The notes under the pieces were generated by a model, which ran no database searches, was not told where the DNA came from, and saw nothing but the letters and a program-made list of their open reading frames with translations. A program made the position numbers and the translations under genes. From Lysinibacillus xylanilyticus (GTDB lineage Bacteria; Bacillota; Bacilli; Bacillales_A; Planococcaceae), in assembly GCF_001183605.1 (NCBI RefSeq), contig NZ_LFXJ01000005.1, forward strand, positions 434,001 to 498,000: a stretch of 64,000 nt of DNA, given 5' to 3'. Positions 36,696-45,440 of the stretch are shown here, piece after piece. Numbering within the stretch: position 1 is the stretch's first letter; the number at the start of each line of letters is the position of its first letter.

Positions 36696-37811
36696 TTAAT
36701 TTACAAGAGTAAAAATAACTAAGATAACAAAGACACATAACACCGGGAGATTTACAAATCCCTTTAGCAGCCGACTGTTAGCTGCATTAATTTGTTCATT
36801 GGTTACTTGAAAGATTGACCAAATTTTATGCTCGAAAATTTGTTGGATCACCGATTGCATCATTGAGCGTAAAGTAAAATAAAGAATTACAAGTATGATA
36901 ATTTTCGCCCATGACGGCACAATTATTGTTAGCCCGATACCCATTGATAAAAAACGCAGATAGCCGAAGAGATACTGTTTTTGGCGAAGCATTGTTTTAC
37001 ATACTATTTCCTCTATAAAATAATCGGAACGTCTAAACATACGCTTTGAATTTTTCCATAGTAGGCGAGGCTTTTTTAATTTCGGTACTAACTGACTTCG
37101 AAGCTCAGGAGCAATCTGGAATAAAAGACTTTGCCATTTATAAAAAGCCGCTTGATCGAGCTCCACTTGCTGATCAAAATATTTAGTGCTATAAACAAAA
37201 TGTCTATTATAATAGCTTGTGCAAAAAACAAGGAGTATTAAGTAAATAAGTGCAGTGATAATAACTGGTACATATAAAAAGCAAACTGTACCGAGAATAC
37301 ACATAAAAATATTACTTACTAGCTGCTGCCATTTATGAAGCTTTAATTGTAAAAGTACGTTTGTGAAATTATTCGTAAATAGTAGTAGAAGTAAAATAAG
37401 TAATTCAAATATTTTTACATGATGAACAATTATAAAAATGGGTGCTAATAGAGCAAGGGCAGAACTAAGTAAAGTTAGGTGCTTACTTAACGACCAATAA
37501 AGACCAGCTTGTTTTAACCGTACCATTTGTTTTCGGTTTTGGATTAAAAAAAGACGATCGGCTCGTTGTAAATAAGTACGAATAGTTTCGATTCGTGTAA
37601 TAAGAAATAACAGTACAATAATGAACACTAACGGAATATGTATGACCCATGATGTACTTATATTTAAGATGAAGTCTTTATAAAGGAAAAAGCCAATGAC
37701 TAGTGCTGGCACAACAACATATAAGGCGACTGTCCAATCGATAATGTTTGCCAATAGCTTAAAGTTATAGGAGCGCTCTAATTTTCTTCGTTGCCGCAAT
37801 AAACTAGTCAT
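36696..37811 (-). CDS. ABC transporter permease, EcsB-like
   Basis: About 371 residues with an N-terminal RQRRKLERSYNFKLL segment followed by many hydrophobic helices, matching the EcsB type of permease (B. subtilis EcsB is about 408 residues). It overlaps the end of the ATPase gene (ATGACTAG), so the two are translationally coupled. A TTG at 37826 would extend the frame, but the ATG at 37811 has GAGG upstream. The Ecs transporter affects secretion, competence and regulated membrane proteolysis in B. subtilis. Whether this is the true Ecs system or a paralogue cannot be told from the window; the usual hit-gene neighbour is absent. Confidence 0.78.
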   Translation of the reverse strand: MTSLLRQRRKLERSYNFKLLANIIDWTVALYVVVPALVIGFFLYKDFILNISTSWVIHIPLVFIIVLLFLITRIETIRTYLQRADRLFLIQNRKQMVRLKQAGLYWSLSKHLTLLSSALALLAPIFIIVHHVKIFELLILLLLLFTNNFTNVLLQLKLHKWQQLVSNIFMCILGTVCFLYVPVIITALIYLILLVFCTSYYNRHFVYSTKYFDQQVELDQAAFYKWQSLLFQIAPELRSQLVPKLKKPRLLWKNSKRMFRRSDYFIEEIVCKTMLRQKQYLFGYLRFLSMGIGLTIIVPSWAKIIILVILYFTLRSMMQSVIQQIFEHKIWSIFQVTNEQINAANSRLLKGFVNLPVLCVFVILVIFTLVN

Positions 37812-38502
37812 GGTGATTTTCCTCAAGTAGTGTGTCGAAAATATCTAGAAGAGATGCATTGTCCTGTTTCACCGCTAAGCGTAATGATGCGAGTGTACCT
37901 TGCTGTAAAATTCGCCCATGATCAATCAAGATGAAACGATCACATATTTTTTCGGCCGTATCGAGTGCATGTGTACTCATTAAAATGGCGGCACCTTGCG
38001 CTTTTAATTCTTCTAAAATCGTTAATAGCTTACGCATTGCCTGCGGATCTAGTCCCATAAATGGTTCATCTAAAATATAAGTAGAATGCTTGTCAAGAAA
38101 TGCTAAAATAAGCATCACTTTTTGCTGCATACCTTTGGAAAATGTTGTTGGATAATCGTGTAGCTTATGGTCCAATTGAAAAATTTCCAGTAATTCTTTC
38201 GCACGATTTGTTAAAGAATTTTCCTTACCAGCTACACGCATGTAAAAGTCGATATGCTCCCACAATGTAAAATACTCATACAAAATTGGTCTTTCGGGTA
38301 CGTAGCCGTAATTTCCTATTGTCACTTGACCATCCACTATTGGTAGAACACCCATCATTGCTTGCAAGGTTGTACTTTTGCCTGCCCCATTGGAACCGAT
38401 TAACCCTACGAGTTCACCACTATTTACTTGAAATTCAATGTTTGAAATAATGGCTTCGTTCTCTACATAGCCACCTTTATGTATGTTAATATTTATTGTC
38501 AT
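37804..38502 (-). CDS. ABC transporter ATP-binding protein, EcsA-like
   Basis: A 232-residue ATPase with Walker A GSNGAGKST, the signature FSKGMQQKV in place of LSGGQ, and Walker B STYILDEPFMGLDP. The FSKGM signature and the segment RPILYEYFTLWEHI are characteristic of EcsA-type ATPases. It is the first gene of a two-gene minus-strand operon with the EcsB-like permease. Its substrate is unknown. Confidence 0.85.
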   Translation of the reverse strand: MTININIHKGGYVENEAIISNIEFQVNSGELVGLIGSNGAGKSTTLQAMMGVLPIVDGQVTIGNYGYVPERPILYEYFTLWEHIDFYMRVAGKENSLTNRAKELLEIFQLDHKLHDYPTTFSKGMQQKVMLILAFLDKHSTYILDEPFMGLDPQAMRKLLTILEELKAQGAAILMSTHALDTAEKICDRFILIDHGRILQQGTLASLRLAVKQDNASLLDIFDTLLEENHHD

Positions 38503-38707
38503 TCACTTCCTCTCTTTGTATATTTACGGTTTAAAGAGGGGAATGTTTCAAATTTTGGGGCTTTCATACGAATATCTTTTAGTAGAAGAGATAACTGATT
38601 GAGGGAATTGTTGTACAAGATGAAGTCGACCATTTTCATGCTTTTATTTCGATTCATGTCTTTATGAGGGAATTAAATAATATTTGTCCTTGCAATAACC
38701 CACCTAC

Positions 38708-39172
38708 TTAATCTAGGTGGGCTATTGCATTTAATATGTCTTCACGCACCGCATCCCAAAATTTTTGCTGTACAGCACCGCAATACACATATAGCTCTTT
38801 ATTTTGGACATGCTCATATAGCTCAGTAATCGCTTCTTTTTGAAAATAGAGTCGATGATTTAATGCCTCTCTTTCTTCCTCAATACAAAACGATTTATAC
38901 ATATCTGCGAGACGTTCAAGCTTTGCTAACTTTTGTTTCGTTCCTTCGTATTGTGTTTGGTGAAATCGTCCTACTGCTGTAGTCATGGAGATCTTTGCTC
39001 GATGCTCGGTAAATAACGTTCGCAATTCTTCCTGACGAATTGCCACACGATACCAAAACTCATAGCGAATAGGTAAGTCTTTTAGCTCGTATGTGAGCAA
39101 GGATTTTAAAATAAAACTAACATGCTCATAAGTATCAATAATTTTGTCTGACTCTTTAAAAATACCAAACAT
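38708..39172 (-). CDS. Conserved-looking hypothetical protein, helical
   Basis: A 154-residue, mostly helical, charged protein with no signal peptide or membrane segment (for example KLAKLERLADMYKSFCIEEEREALNHRLYFQKEAI). The ATG follows GGGGGTGG at a normal distance. I recognise no domain. It is a single minus-strand gene between the EcsAB-like operon and the CPBP gene. The codon use looks like that of its neighbours. Confidence 0.7.
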   Translation of the reverse strand: MFGIFKESDKIIDTYEHVSFILKSLLTYELKDLPIRYEFWYRVAIRQEELRTLFTEHRAKISMTTAVGRFHQTQYEGTKQKLAKLERLADMYKSFCIEEEREALNHRLYFQKEAITELYEHVQNKELYVYCGAVQQKFWDAVREDILNAIAHLD

Positions 39173-39370
39173 ACAGCCACCCCCGTTTAGTTTAATACTA
39201 CGAACGAATAATAAAACCCTTTATATTTCCGGAAATACTTAGAAATTAATAAAATGCTCTGGAGCGTAAAGGTTTAGTGTGACTTTAGATAGAGGTGATT
39301 GTGTGTTTATAAAAAATAAATCTTGCTACACTTACTTATGTAACAAGGTTGTTAAAGTTGAATATTTAAA

Positions 39371-40144
39371 TTAAATTATATTTATATTTTGTGGTTTAGC
39401 TTTTTTAATTACTCCTGCTAATAATAAAATCCATAATAAACTATTTCCAATAGAATGGGTTGCAAAAGAAGCCCATGTTGAATTAGTAAATTGGGCGATC
39501 CATGGAGCAATAAGCATGCTAGGAAGCATATTGATAAAATGCCATTTCAGACAAGCATGAATAACCCATGCCCAAAGTAATCCATTTACTACCCAAGCCC
39601 AGTTTCCGAAAATCTCTTGCTGAATAGGAAGGAAAAAACCTCTCCACATTATTTCTTCGCTAAGCATAGCAAAAAGGTGTAATGGAATAAATATGGTTAA
39701 CATTTTCCAATTCCCATAAAGCGTAACACCAAAAAATTCTGATGGAGGTAATTCCATTCTTCTTAATGGATTAAATGGAGCAGGAAGATAACTTGGTGGC
39801 GCAAACATTGGGAATCTCGCAAAAAACTTTCCTAAAGGTTCGAGAAGTTGGTCAAAAAATATTGTAAAAACAATTGCTCCCACAACCCAATACCAATCGT
39901 TTTCTGTTAAAGGATTGAAACGAAACCTTTCCAAAAAAATTTGCCATGTCCAAGTATTTCCTTCTAAATGATACAGTAGTAACGAGATTGGAAACAAACT
40001 CATTACAGGAAACCATAGAAAGAACCAAAAAGCATAAATTAATGGAACACCCTTTTTAATTAATAGCGGTGTTCCATAGTAAACACCATAGTATACTAAC
40101 GAACCTGTTATGCCGAAAATGAGTAACTGCACTAGATATGACAT
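39371..40144 (-). CDS. CPBP (CAAX/Abi) family intramembrane protease
   Basis: A 257-residue multi-pass membrane protein with the family's EExxxR motif (SEEIMWRG) near residue 165 and further conserved His positions in later helices (WVIHACLKWHF, FATHSIGN). CPBP members are intramembrane metalloproteases or scaffold relatives, and in Gram-positives several protect against or process bacteriocins. The neighbours give no clue to the substrate. A GAAGGGG ribosome-binding site precedes the ATG. Confidence 0.82.
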   Translation of the reverse strand: MSYLVQLLIFGITGSLVYYGVYYGTPLLIKKGVPLIYAFWFFLWFPVMSLFPISLLLYHLEGNTWTWQIFLERFRFNPLTENDWYWVVGAIVFTIFFDQLLEPLGKFFARFPMFAPPSYLPAPFNPLRRMELPPSEFFGVTLYGNWKMLTIFIPLHLFAMLSEEIMWRGFFLPIQQEIFGNWAWVVNGLLWAWVIHACLKWHFINMLPSMLIAPWIAQFTNSTWASFATHSIGNSLLWILLLAGVIKKAKPQNINII

Positions 40145-40301
40145 TAGAAAGCCCCTTCTATTTAAAGGATGTATTTACAAATAATATATAAACATAAAAG
40201 GGTATATTTTTCTATGTTTTTTGTCAAAGTTACATCTAATCTGCATTGATGTTTCATAGGAGCTTGATTAGAGTGAAGCTATGAAAATATACATTAATCA
40301 G

Positions 40302-40339
40302 CACTAGATTTTGCACATGGTAAGAATCTAGTGTTTTTT
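40302..40339 (+). terminator. Orphan intrinsic terminator upstream of bioD
   Basis: 9-bp stem CACTAGATT / AATCTAGTG, 14-nt loop, then TTTTTT. The T-run is on the + strand only. No + strand gene precedes it, since the CPBP gene runs leftward, so it either ends a short untranslated transcript or is a leader element. Confidence 0.65.
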
Positions 40340-40445
40340 GGTGAAGAAAAAAGTGGTTGAGTTATCACAAAATTCTCTATTTTTCGCAAAGAAAAGGGCC
40401 GTTTTTGAATAAATGTGGAAATAGCATTTACAAAATAAAATTATA

Positions 40446-40480
40446 TGTGTTAACTTAGAAAATGTTAAAGGTTAACTCAA
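40446..40480 (+). promoter_or_regulatory. BirA-type operator of the biotin operon
   Basis: Inverted repeat TGTTAAC - 16 nt - GTTAAC with an A/T-rich flank, 20-50 bp before bioD. It matches the known Bacillus BirA box (TTGTTAAC...GTTAACAA), through which biotinyl-AMP-bound BirA represses biotin synthesis genes. A further GGTTAAC lies at 40491, inside the ribosome-binding region. Confidence 0.85.
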
Positions 40481-40498
40481 AAGAGGGGGAGGTTAACG

Positions 40499-41203
40499 AT
40501 GCAACATTTTTGGGTTGTTGGAACGGATACAGATGTCGGTAAAACGGTTATCACTACATTACTGATGCGACAATTACAAAAGCATGATTTACAAGTCACG
40601 CCTTATAAGCCCGTGCAAACTGGCGAAATTAAGGAGAATGGACATTGCTATTATTACGATACAGCAATGTATGAAAAGTATTCGTTACAAAGACTAAAGC
40701 AAGAAAATTTAAATGGCTATTCGTTTAAGGAAGCCGCATCACCACATTTTGCTGCACAACTGGAGGGACAGCAAATAAATGTGGAATATTTATTACGGCA
40801 AATTCAGTTGTTACAGAAAGCAAACGATGTCGTGATTTGTGAGGGAGCAGGGGGGCTGTTTGTCCCGTTAGATACATATGGAGAAATTACGCTTCTTGAT
40901 GTAATCGTTCAAAGTAAGCTTCCAGTTGTACTTGTCACACGAACAACACTAGGAACAATTAATCATACATTGCTTACACTTGAGGCATTACATGCTCGTA
41001 ATGTTGAGGTTCTTGGCATTGTATTTAATGGAGACACAGGTAGCCAGATGGAACAAGATAATGTGAAAACGATTCTACAACATCATGATTTGCCGTATGC
41101 GACGATCCCAAAGCTTGGGGATATTTCACAGATTGTTGACTACTCTATTTCACACACTTCTTTGTTTGAAAGGTTGGTCAAATATGAAACAAGCATTAAC
41201 TGA
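40499..41203 (+). CDS. bioD: Dethiobiotin synthetase
   Basis: A 234-residue ATP-dependent enzyme that closes the ureido ring of dethiobiotin from 7,8-diaminopelargonic acid and CO2. The P-loop [10 protein letters not shown] is at residues 8-17, KPVQTG near 37-42 and [11 protein letters not shown] near 113. It is the first gene of bioD-bioA-bioY-bioB, directly behind a BirA operator and a strong GAGGGGGAGG ribosome-binding site. Its end overlaps bioA by 20 bp. Pimelate-forming genes (bioW, bioF, bioI) are not in this operon. Confidence 0.95.
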   Translation: MQHFWVVGTDTDVGKTVITTLLMRQLQKHDLQVTPYKPVQTGEIKENGHCYYYDTAMYEKYSLQRLKQENLNGYSFKEAASPHFAAQLEGQQINVEYLLRQIQLLQKANDVVICEGAGGLFVPLDTYGEITLLDVIVQSKLPVVLVTRTTLGTINHTLLTLEALHARNVEVLGIVFNGDTGSQMEQDNVKTILQHHDLPYATIPKLGDISQIVDYSISHTSLFERLVKYETSIN

Positions 41204-42587
41204 ATTGCAGAAGAGAGATTTACAGCATGTTTGGCATCCATGCTCACAAATGAAGGACTATGAGCAATTTCCGCCAATTGTTATTCAAAAAGGACAAGGT
41301 GTATGGCTTTACGATGAAAATAATAATCGTTATTTAGACGCCGTATCTTCCTGGTGGGTCAATTTATTTGGACATGCGAATCCGCGTATAAGTCAAGCAT
41401 TAAGCGATCAAGCATTTACATTAGAGCATACGATCTTTGCGAATTTTTCACACGAACCTGCGATAAAGGTGGCAGAAAAATTAGTCGCTTTAACACCAGA
41501 TGGTTTAAATAAAGTATTTTTTGCAGATAACGGTTCGTCTGCTATAGAAGTCGCGCTAAAAATGAGTTTTCAATATCATATGCAGACGGGAAAAACGAAG
41601 AAAAAGCGTTTTTTAGCTTTAACAGATGCTTATCATGGTGAAACACTTGGTGCGTTATCTGTTGGCGGAGTAGGGCTGTATAACGAAGTGTATCAGCCGC
41701 TTTTATTGGATACAGTACGTGCACAAGGACCTGATTGCTTCAGATGTCCTTTTCAAGAGAATCCTGAAAGCTGTCAAGCCCAATGTATACAGTTTGTTGA
41801 AGCGGAGCTTAGACAGCATCATGAGGAAATTACAGCTGTTATTATTGAGCCACTCATTCAAGCAGCTGCGGGTATGAAAATGTATCCTCCAATATATTTG
41901 AAGCGATTACGAGAGCTTTGTACAAAATACGATGTTCATTTTATTGCAGATGAAATTGCAGTTGGGTTTGGACGAACAGGTACATTATTTGCCTGCGAAC
42001 AAGCGGATATTGCTCCAGATTTTATGTGCTTATCAAAAGGGTTAACAGGTGGTTATTTGCCACTATCCGCAGTTTTAACGACGGATGATGTATACAACGC
42101 TTTTTATGATGATTACGGTACAATGAAAGCGTTTTTACACTCCCATAGCTATTCCGGTAATACACTTGCATGTCGCGTAGCTCTAGAAGTTTTGACAATA
42201 TTTGAAGAGGAAAGTGTACTCGATATGATACAAAACAAGGGTGATCGTATGCGAAAACTAGCTATGAAAGCATTTGAAGAGTTACCGTTTGTTGGTGAAT
42301 ATCGACAGGTAGGACTAGTTGGCGCAATTGAATTAGTCGCTAATCGTGAAACAAAGGAGCCACTACCGAGTGAGGAACGTATCGGCTATCAAATATATAA
42401 ACGTGCCTTAGCAAAAGGCTTACTGATTCGTCCTCTCGGCAATATATTATATTTCATGCCTCCATACGTCATATCTGATGACGAAATGAGTTTTATGATT
42501 GATACAACAAAAGAGACGATCACGCAATTTTTTGAGGAGTGGGAGGGAGTAAGTTGTTCAAACGACAATCAACACTGTCACTTGTGA
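41184..42587 (+). CDS. bioA: Adenosylmethionine-8-amino-7-oxononanoate aminotransferase
   Basis: A 467-residue class III aminotransferase making 7,8-diaminopelargonic acid with S-adenosylmethionine as amino donor. Visible are the N-terminal [15 protein letters not shown] and [13 protein letters not shown] typical of Bio[13 protein letters not shown] with the PLP-binding Asp, and the PLP Lys in LSKGLTGG. The frame is open further upstream, but the ATG at 41184 inside the end of bioD gives the family's normal N-terminus. Confidence 0.95.
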   Translation: MKQALTELQKRDLQHVWHPCSQMKDYEQFPPIVIQKGQGVWLYDENNNRYLDAVSSWWVNLFGHANPRISQALSDQAFTLEHTIFANFSHEPAIKVAEKLVALTPDGLNKVFFADNGSSAIEVALKMSFQYHMQTGKTKKKRFLALTDAYHGETLGALSVGGVGLYNEVYQPLLLDTVRAQGPDCFRCPFQENPESCQAQCIQFVEAELRQHHEEITAVIIEPLIQAAAGMKMYPPIYLKRLRELCTKYDVHFIADEIAVGFGRTGTLFACEQADIAPDFMCLSKGLTGGYLPLSAVLTTDDVYNAFYDDYGTMKAFLHSHSYSGNTLACRVALEVLTIFEEESVLDMIQNKGDRMRKLAMKAFEELPFVGEYRQVGLVGAIELVANRETKEPLPSEERIGYQIYKRALAKGLLIRPLGNILYFMPPYVISDDEMSFMIDTTKETITQFFEEWEGVSCSNDNQHCHL

Positions 42588-43144
42588 TGATTGCGATGTT
42601 TGCCGCTTTAACCGCAATCGGTGCATTTATTAAAATACCGCTACCAGTAGTGCCATTTACATTACAAATTGTTTTTGTATTTTTAGCAGGCTGTTTGCTC
42701 GGTAGTCGCAATGGATTACAAAGTCAGCTCGTCTACATAGGCGTTGGTTTAGTTGGTCTGCCAGTTTTTACACAAGGTGGGGGCATCACCTATGTATTGC
42801 AACCGACATTTGGCTTCCTTATCGGCTTTGCACTGGCCGCTTTAGTAATTGGTTTCATGATTGAAAGAGTGGATACTCCAACGAAAAAACATTTTATTGG
42901 TGCAAATATTGTCGGGCTCTTTATTATTTATGCAGTTGCAGTTCCATATTTATATGTGTCTTTGAATTTCTGGTTACATATGAAAACGAGCTGGTCACAT
43001 ATTTTCGTAGTTGGCTTTTTAAACAGTATTGTTGCAGATTTTTGCTTAGCGATAGCTTCTGCGTTTTTGGCCGAGCGACTTTACAAAGTGTTTAATTCAG
43101 CAAGAACCTTAAAAATTGTTAATGTAGAGAGGGAGAATGTTTAA
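42554..43144 (+). CDS. bioY: Biotin transporter S-component BioY
   Basis: A membrane protein of about 196 residues with six hydrophobic segments and the BioY hallmark [13 protein letters not shown] near residues 24-36. It binds biotin and imports it, with or without ECF energy-coupling proteins. The TTG at 42554 follows GGGAGGGAG and is preferred over the GTG at 42539. It overlaps the end of bioA by 34 bp, and its stop directly precedes bioB. Synthesis and uptake genes are thus under one BirA operator. Confidence 0.93.
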   Translation: MFKRQSTLSLVMIAMFAALTAIGAFIKIPLPVVPFTLQIVFVFLAGCLLGSRNGLQSQLVYIGVGLVGLPVFTQGGGITYVLQPTFGFLIGFALAALVIGFMIERVDTPTKKHFIGANIVGLFIIYAVAVPYLYVSLNFWLHMKTSWSHIFVVGFLNSIVADFCLAIASAFLAERLYKVFNSARTLKIVNVERENV

Positions 43145-44140
43145 ATGAATTGGTTACAGTTAGCAGATGAAGTTATTGAAGGGAAAATCATTAGCAATGA
43201 GGAGGCTTTTGCCATTTTAAATAGTGATGATGATGAGCTTTTAAAGGTGATGGACGGTGCCTTTGCTATTCGTAAGCACTACTATGGGAAAAAAGTAAAA
43301 TTGAATATGATTATGAATGCTAAGAGCGGGTATTGCCCAGAGGATTGTGGCTATTGTTCGCAGTCATCTAAATCAACAGCACCGATTGAAAAATATCCAT
43401 TCATTACGAAAGACGAAATTTTAGCAGGGGCAAAACGAGCATTTGACAATAAAATTGGCACTTATTGCATTGTGGCGAGTGGTCGTGGGCCAACTCGAAA
43501 GGATGTCAATGTTGTAAGTGAAGCTGTTACAGAAATTAAAGAGAAGTATGGCTTAAAAGTATGTGCCTGTCTTGGCTTATTAAAAGAAGAACAGGCACAG
43601 CAACTAAAAGAGGCAGGGGTGGATCGTTACAATCATAACTTAAATACATCTGAACGACATCACTCTTATATTACTACGTCCCATACTTATGAAGATCGTG
43701 TTAATACGGTTGAAATTGCGAAAAAGCATGGAATATCACCTTGCTCAGGTGCCATTATTGGTATGAAGGAAACAAAAGAGGATGTCGTGAATATTGCACG
43801 TGCACTTCATCAATTAGACGCGGATTCCATTCCGGTTAACTTCTTAAATGCGATTGATGGCACGAAACTAGAAGGGACGAAGGAATTAAATCCACGCTAT
43901 TGTTTAAAGGTTTTAGCGTTGTTCCGTTATATTAATCCAACAAAGGAAATTCGTATTTCTGGTGGTCGTGAAATCAATCTTGGGTCACTTCAGCCACTAG
44001 GGTTATATGCAGCAAACAGTATCTTTGTTGGGGATTATTTAACAACTGAAGGACAAGAAGCAAACAGTGATTATCGTATGCTTGAGGATTTAGGCTTTGA
44101 AATTGAATTAACGAAAAAACAAGAAGCAACATTCTGCTAA
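43145..44140 (+). CDS. bioB: Biotin synthase (radical SAM)
   Basis: A 331-residue radical SAM enzyme that inserts sulfur into dethiobiotin. The Fe-S motif CPEDCGYC is near residues 65-72. Other family segments are YNHNLNT, SGAIIGMKE and ISGGREINL. It is the last gene of the operon and is followed by a perfect hairpin. The ribosome-binding site AGAGAGGGAG lies within the end of bioY. Confidence 0.96.
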   Translation: MNWLQLADEVIEGKIISNEEAFAILNSDDDELLKVMDGAFAIRKHYYGKKVKLNMIMNAKSGYCPEDCGYCSQSSKSTAPIEKYPFITKDEILAGAKRAFDNKIGTYCIVASGRGPTRKDVNVVSEAVTEIKEKYGLKVCACLGLLKEEQAQQLKEAGVDRYNHNLNTSERHHSYITTSHTYEDRVNTVEIAKKHGISPCSGAIIGMKETKEDVVNIARALHQLDADSIPVNFLNAIDGTKLEGTKELNPRYCLKVLALFRYINPTKEIRISGGREINLGSLQPLGLYAANSIFVGDYLTTEGQEANSDYRMLEDLGFEIELTKKQEATFC

Positions 44141-44156
44141 ATAAAAACTTAGCCCG

Positions 44157-44189
44157 CCTTAACGGGCAGTAATGAACTGCCCGTTAAGG
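44157..44189 (+). terminator. Perfect hairpin after bioB, part of a repeat family
   Basis: 14-bp perfect stem CCTTAACGGGCAGT with a 5-nt loop, 17 bp after bioB. There is no T-run. The same arm (CCGCCTTAACGGGCAGTAAT) occurs again at about 45278-45297, so it belongs to the interspersed element described at 44175-44258. It may still stop or stabilise bio mRNA. Confidence 0.65.
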
Positions 44190-44258
44190 TCCGATTGGTG
44201 AAGGCTAATAATCAGTGGCGGATAAAGAAATCCTACTGATTAAAGTTTCACTTTATGA
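44175..44258. repeat. Interspersed ~80-bp element, copy 1
   Basis: Common pattern: AACTGCCCGTTAAGG - CCGATTGGTGAAG - CTAA - TCAGTGGNGGATAAAGAA - TCC - CTACTGATTAAAG - TTCACTTTAT. The internal TCAGTGG.../...CACTGA segments pair, giving a second hairpin after the GGGCAGT stem. Two more copies follow at 45197-45300 and 45361-45440. Confidence 0.75.
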
Positions 44259-44364
44259 AATAAAATCTACTACTACTACTTAATTATCATCGAATTGGGA
44301 AGTCGTATGTGCGTCGTGGAAAAGGCGTACATATGGCTTTTTCTGTTGGATTGAAAACATCGTA

Positions 44365-44700
44365 GAAACGCTCAGGTAGGAAGGTGAAGTGATCGGGTTC
44401 ATCGTAGAAACGCTCAGGTAGGAAAGTGAAGTGATCGGGTTCATCGTAGAAACACTCAGGTAGGCAGGTGAAGTGATCGGGTTCAATGGTGAAACGCTCA
44501 GGTAGGAAGGTGAAGTGATCGGGTTCATCGAAGAAACGCTCAGGTAGGCAGGTGGAGTGATCGGGTTCATCGTAGAAACGCTCAGGTAGGAAGGTGAAGT
44601 GATCGGGTTCAATGGTGAAACGCTCAGGTAGGAAAGTGAAGTGATCGGGTTCATCGAAGAAACGCTCAGGTAGGAAGGTAAAATGCTCGGGTCACCAAGA
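44365..44700. repeat. Tandem array, eight 42-bp units
   Basis: Units begin with GAAACGCTCAGGTAGG at 44365, 44407, 44449, 44491, 44533, 44575, 44617 and 44659, exactly 42 bp apart, each ending in GTGATCGGGTTC followed by a variable hexamer such as ATCGTA, ATCGAA or AATGGT. Because 42 is a multiple of 3, the minus strand is open with a 14-residue repeat (NPITSPSYLSVSTM-like), but there is no ribosome-binding site or recognisable protein, and I treat it as non-coding. A degenerate unit follows to about 44720. Confidence 0.9.
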
Positions 44701-44991
44701 AAACTGCTCAGGTCCGTCGAAAACCCACGATTGGCTACTAAGAGATAAAAAGTGACGAAGCTAACATGAAAAGAACTGTTTTTATGCCTTCAAAAATCCA
44801 ATTTTCACAAATTGTTCAATGAAAGCGTTTTGAAATTGAACAGTTTGTGAAGGGCTTCACATAACACTTTATTTTTGAAAAAATTGGCGTAAAATAAGAA
44901 TCAAGCAAGAAATTGTTATAAAACAGTTAGAAAAAGTATCACGGTTTTAAGTGGTTGTTATATTACAAAAACAAATTGGAAGGGAGAAATT

Positions 44992-45117
44992 ATGATGTGG
45001 GTTATTACAGTATTTGATAAAAAGGACGTTCGAATTTTTGAGTATACAAACAAAGATGAGGCAACACAGGCTTTAGCGAAATTTAAGAAAAATGCAGTTT
45101 TAACGTATACAAAATAA
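44992..45117 (+). CDS. Small 41-residue protein of unknown function
   Basis: A short frame with a strong ribosome-binding site (GGAAGGGAG, 7 bp before ATG) and a clear intrinsic terminator 20 bp after the stop. The product begins MMWVITVFDKKDVRIFEYTN and ends KKNAVLTYTK: a beta-strand-rich start and a helical middle (DEATQALAKF), no signal peptide. Placement between its own expression signals in an otherwise repeat-filled interval supports a real gene. ATG at 44995 is an alternative start. No function is known to me. Confidence 0.75.
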   Translation: MMWVITVFDKKDVRIFEYTNKDEATQALAKFKKNAVLTYTK

Positions 45118-45137
45118 TTTCAGATTTGAGCGAAATA

Positions 45138-45178
45138 CCCCTTTTCGACGCTATAGCGTACGAAAAGGGGTGTTTTTT
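45138..45178 (+). terminator. Intrinsic terminator after the small ORF
   Basis: 10-bp stem CCCCTTTTCG / CGAAAAGGGG with a 13-nt loop that itself contains the short palindrome CGCTATAGCG, then TGTTTTTT. Confidence 0.9.
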
Positions 45179-45196
45179 ACGTAGTACATTCTAATT

Positions 45197-45300
45197 AATT
45201 GCCCATAAAAGTCTGATTGCTGAAGATTAAAAAAGTGGGGGAAGAAAACCCCCACTGATTAAAGTTACACTTTATCCCGCCTTAACGGGCAGTAATTTAT
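45197..45300. repeat. Interspersed ~80-bp element, copy 2 (diverged)
   Basis: Shares TGCCCATAAAAGTCTGATTGCTGAAG, a GTGGGGG...CCCCCAC hairpin, and CTGATTAAAGTTACACTTTATCCCGCCTTAACGGGCAGTAAT with copies 1 and 3. The end duplicates the stem after bioB. The 320-bp stretch 45118-45437 contains nothing besides this, copy 3 and the terminator. Confidence 0.7.
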
Positions 45301-45360
45301 TTGCACTTAAACTCAAGTGTCAGGTACAAACCTCAAAGTGAGGGCATTAGCTGGAAGATG

Positions 45361-45440
45361 AACTGCCCGTAAAAGCCCGATTGGTGAAGACTAAAATCAG
45401 TGATGGATAAAGAATCCACCACTGATTAAGATTCACTTTA
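45361..45440. repeat. Interspersed ~80-bp element, copy 3
   Basis: AACTGCCCGTAAAAGCCCGATTGGTGAAGACTAAAATCAGTGATGGATAAAGAATCCACCACTGATTAAGATTCACTTTAT-type copy, closest to copy 1. It runs up to the stop codon of the minus-strand aminotransferase gene and may serve as its 3' end structure. Confidence 0.75.

Larger units (their letters stand above)
40145..40498. other. Intergenic region before the biotin operon
   Basis: 354 bp holding a + strand intrinsic terminator (40302-40339) with no gene ahead of it, then the BirA-type operator. A tiny frame ATG...TAG (40281-40307, 8 codons) runs into the terminator stem. I see nothing else in the interval. Confidence 0.6.

Noticed and set aside
44280..44654. 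124-residue minus-strand ORF of repeated NPITSPSYLSVS units
   Set aside because: It is the open strand of the 42-bp tandem array; no ribosome-binding site, and composition follows from the repeat.
44365..44700. Possible CRISPR array from regular repeats
   Set aside because: Units are contiguous with 6-bp variable parts only, there are no spacers of normal length and no cas genes nearby.
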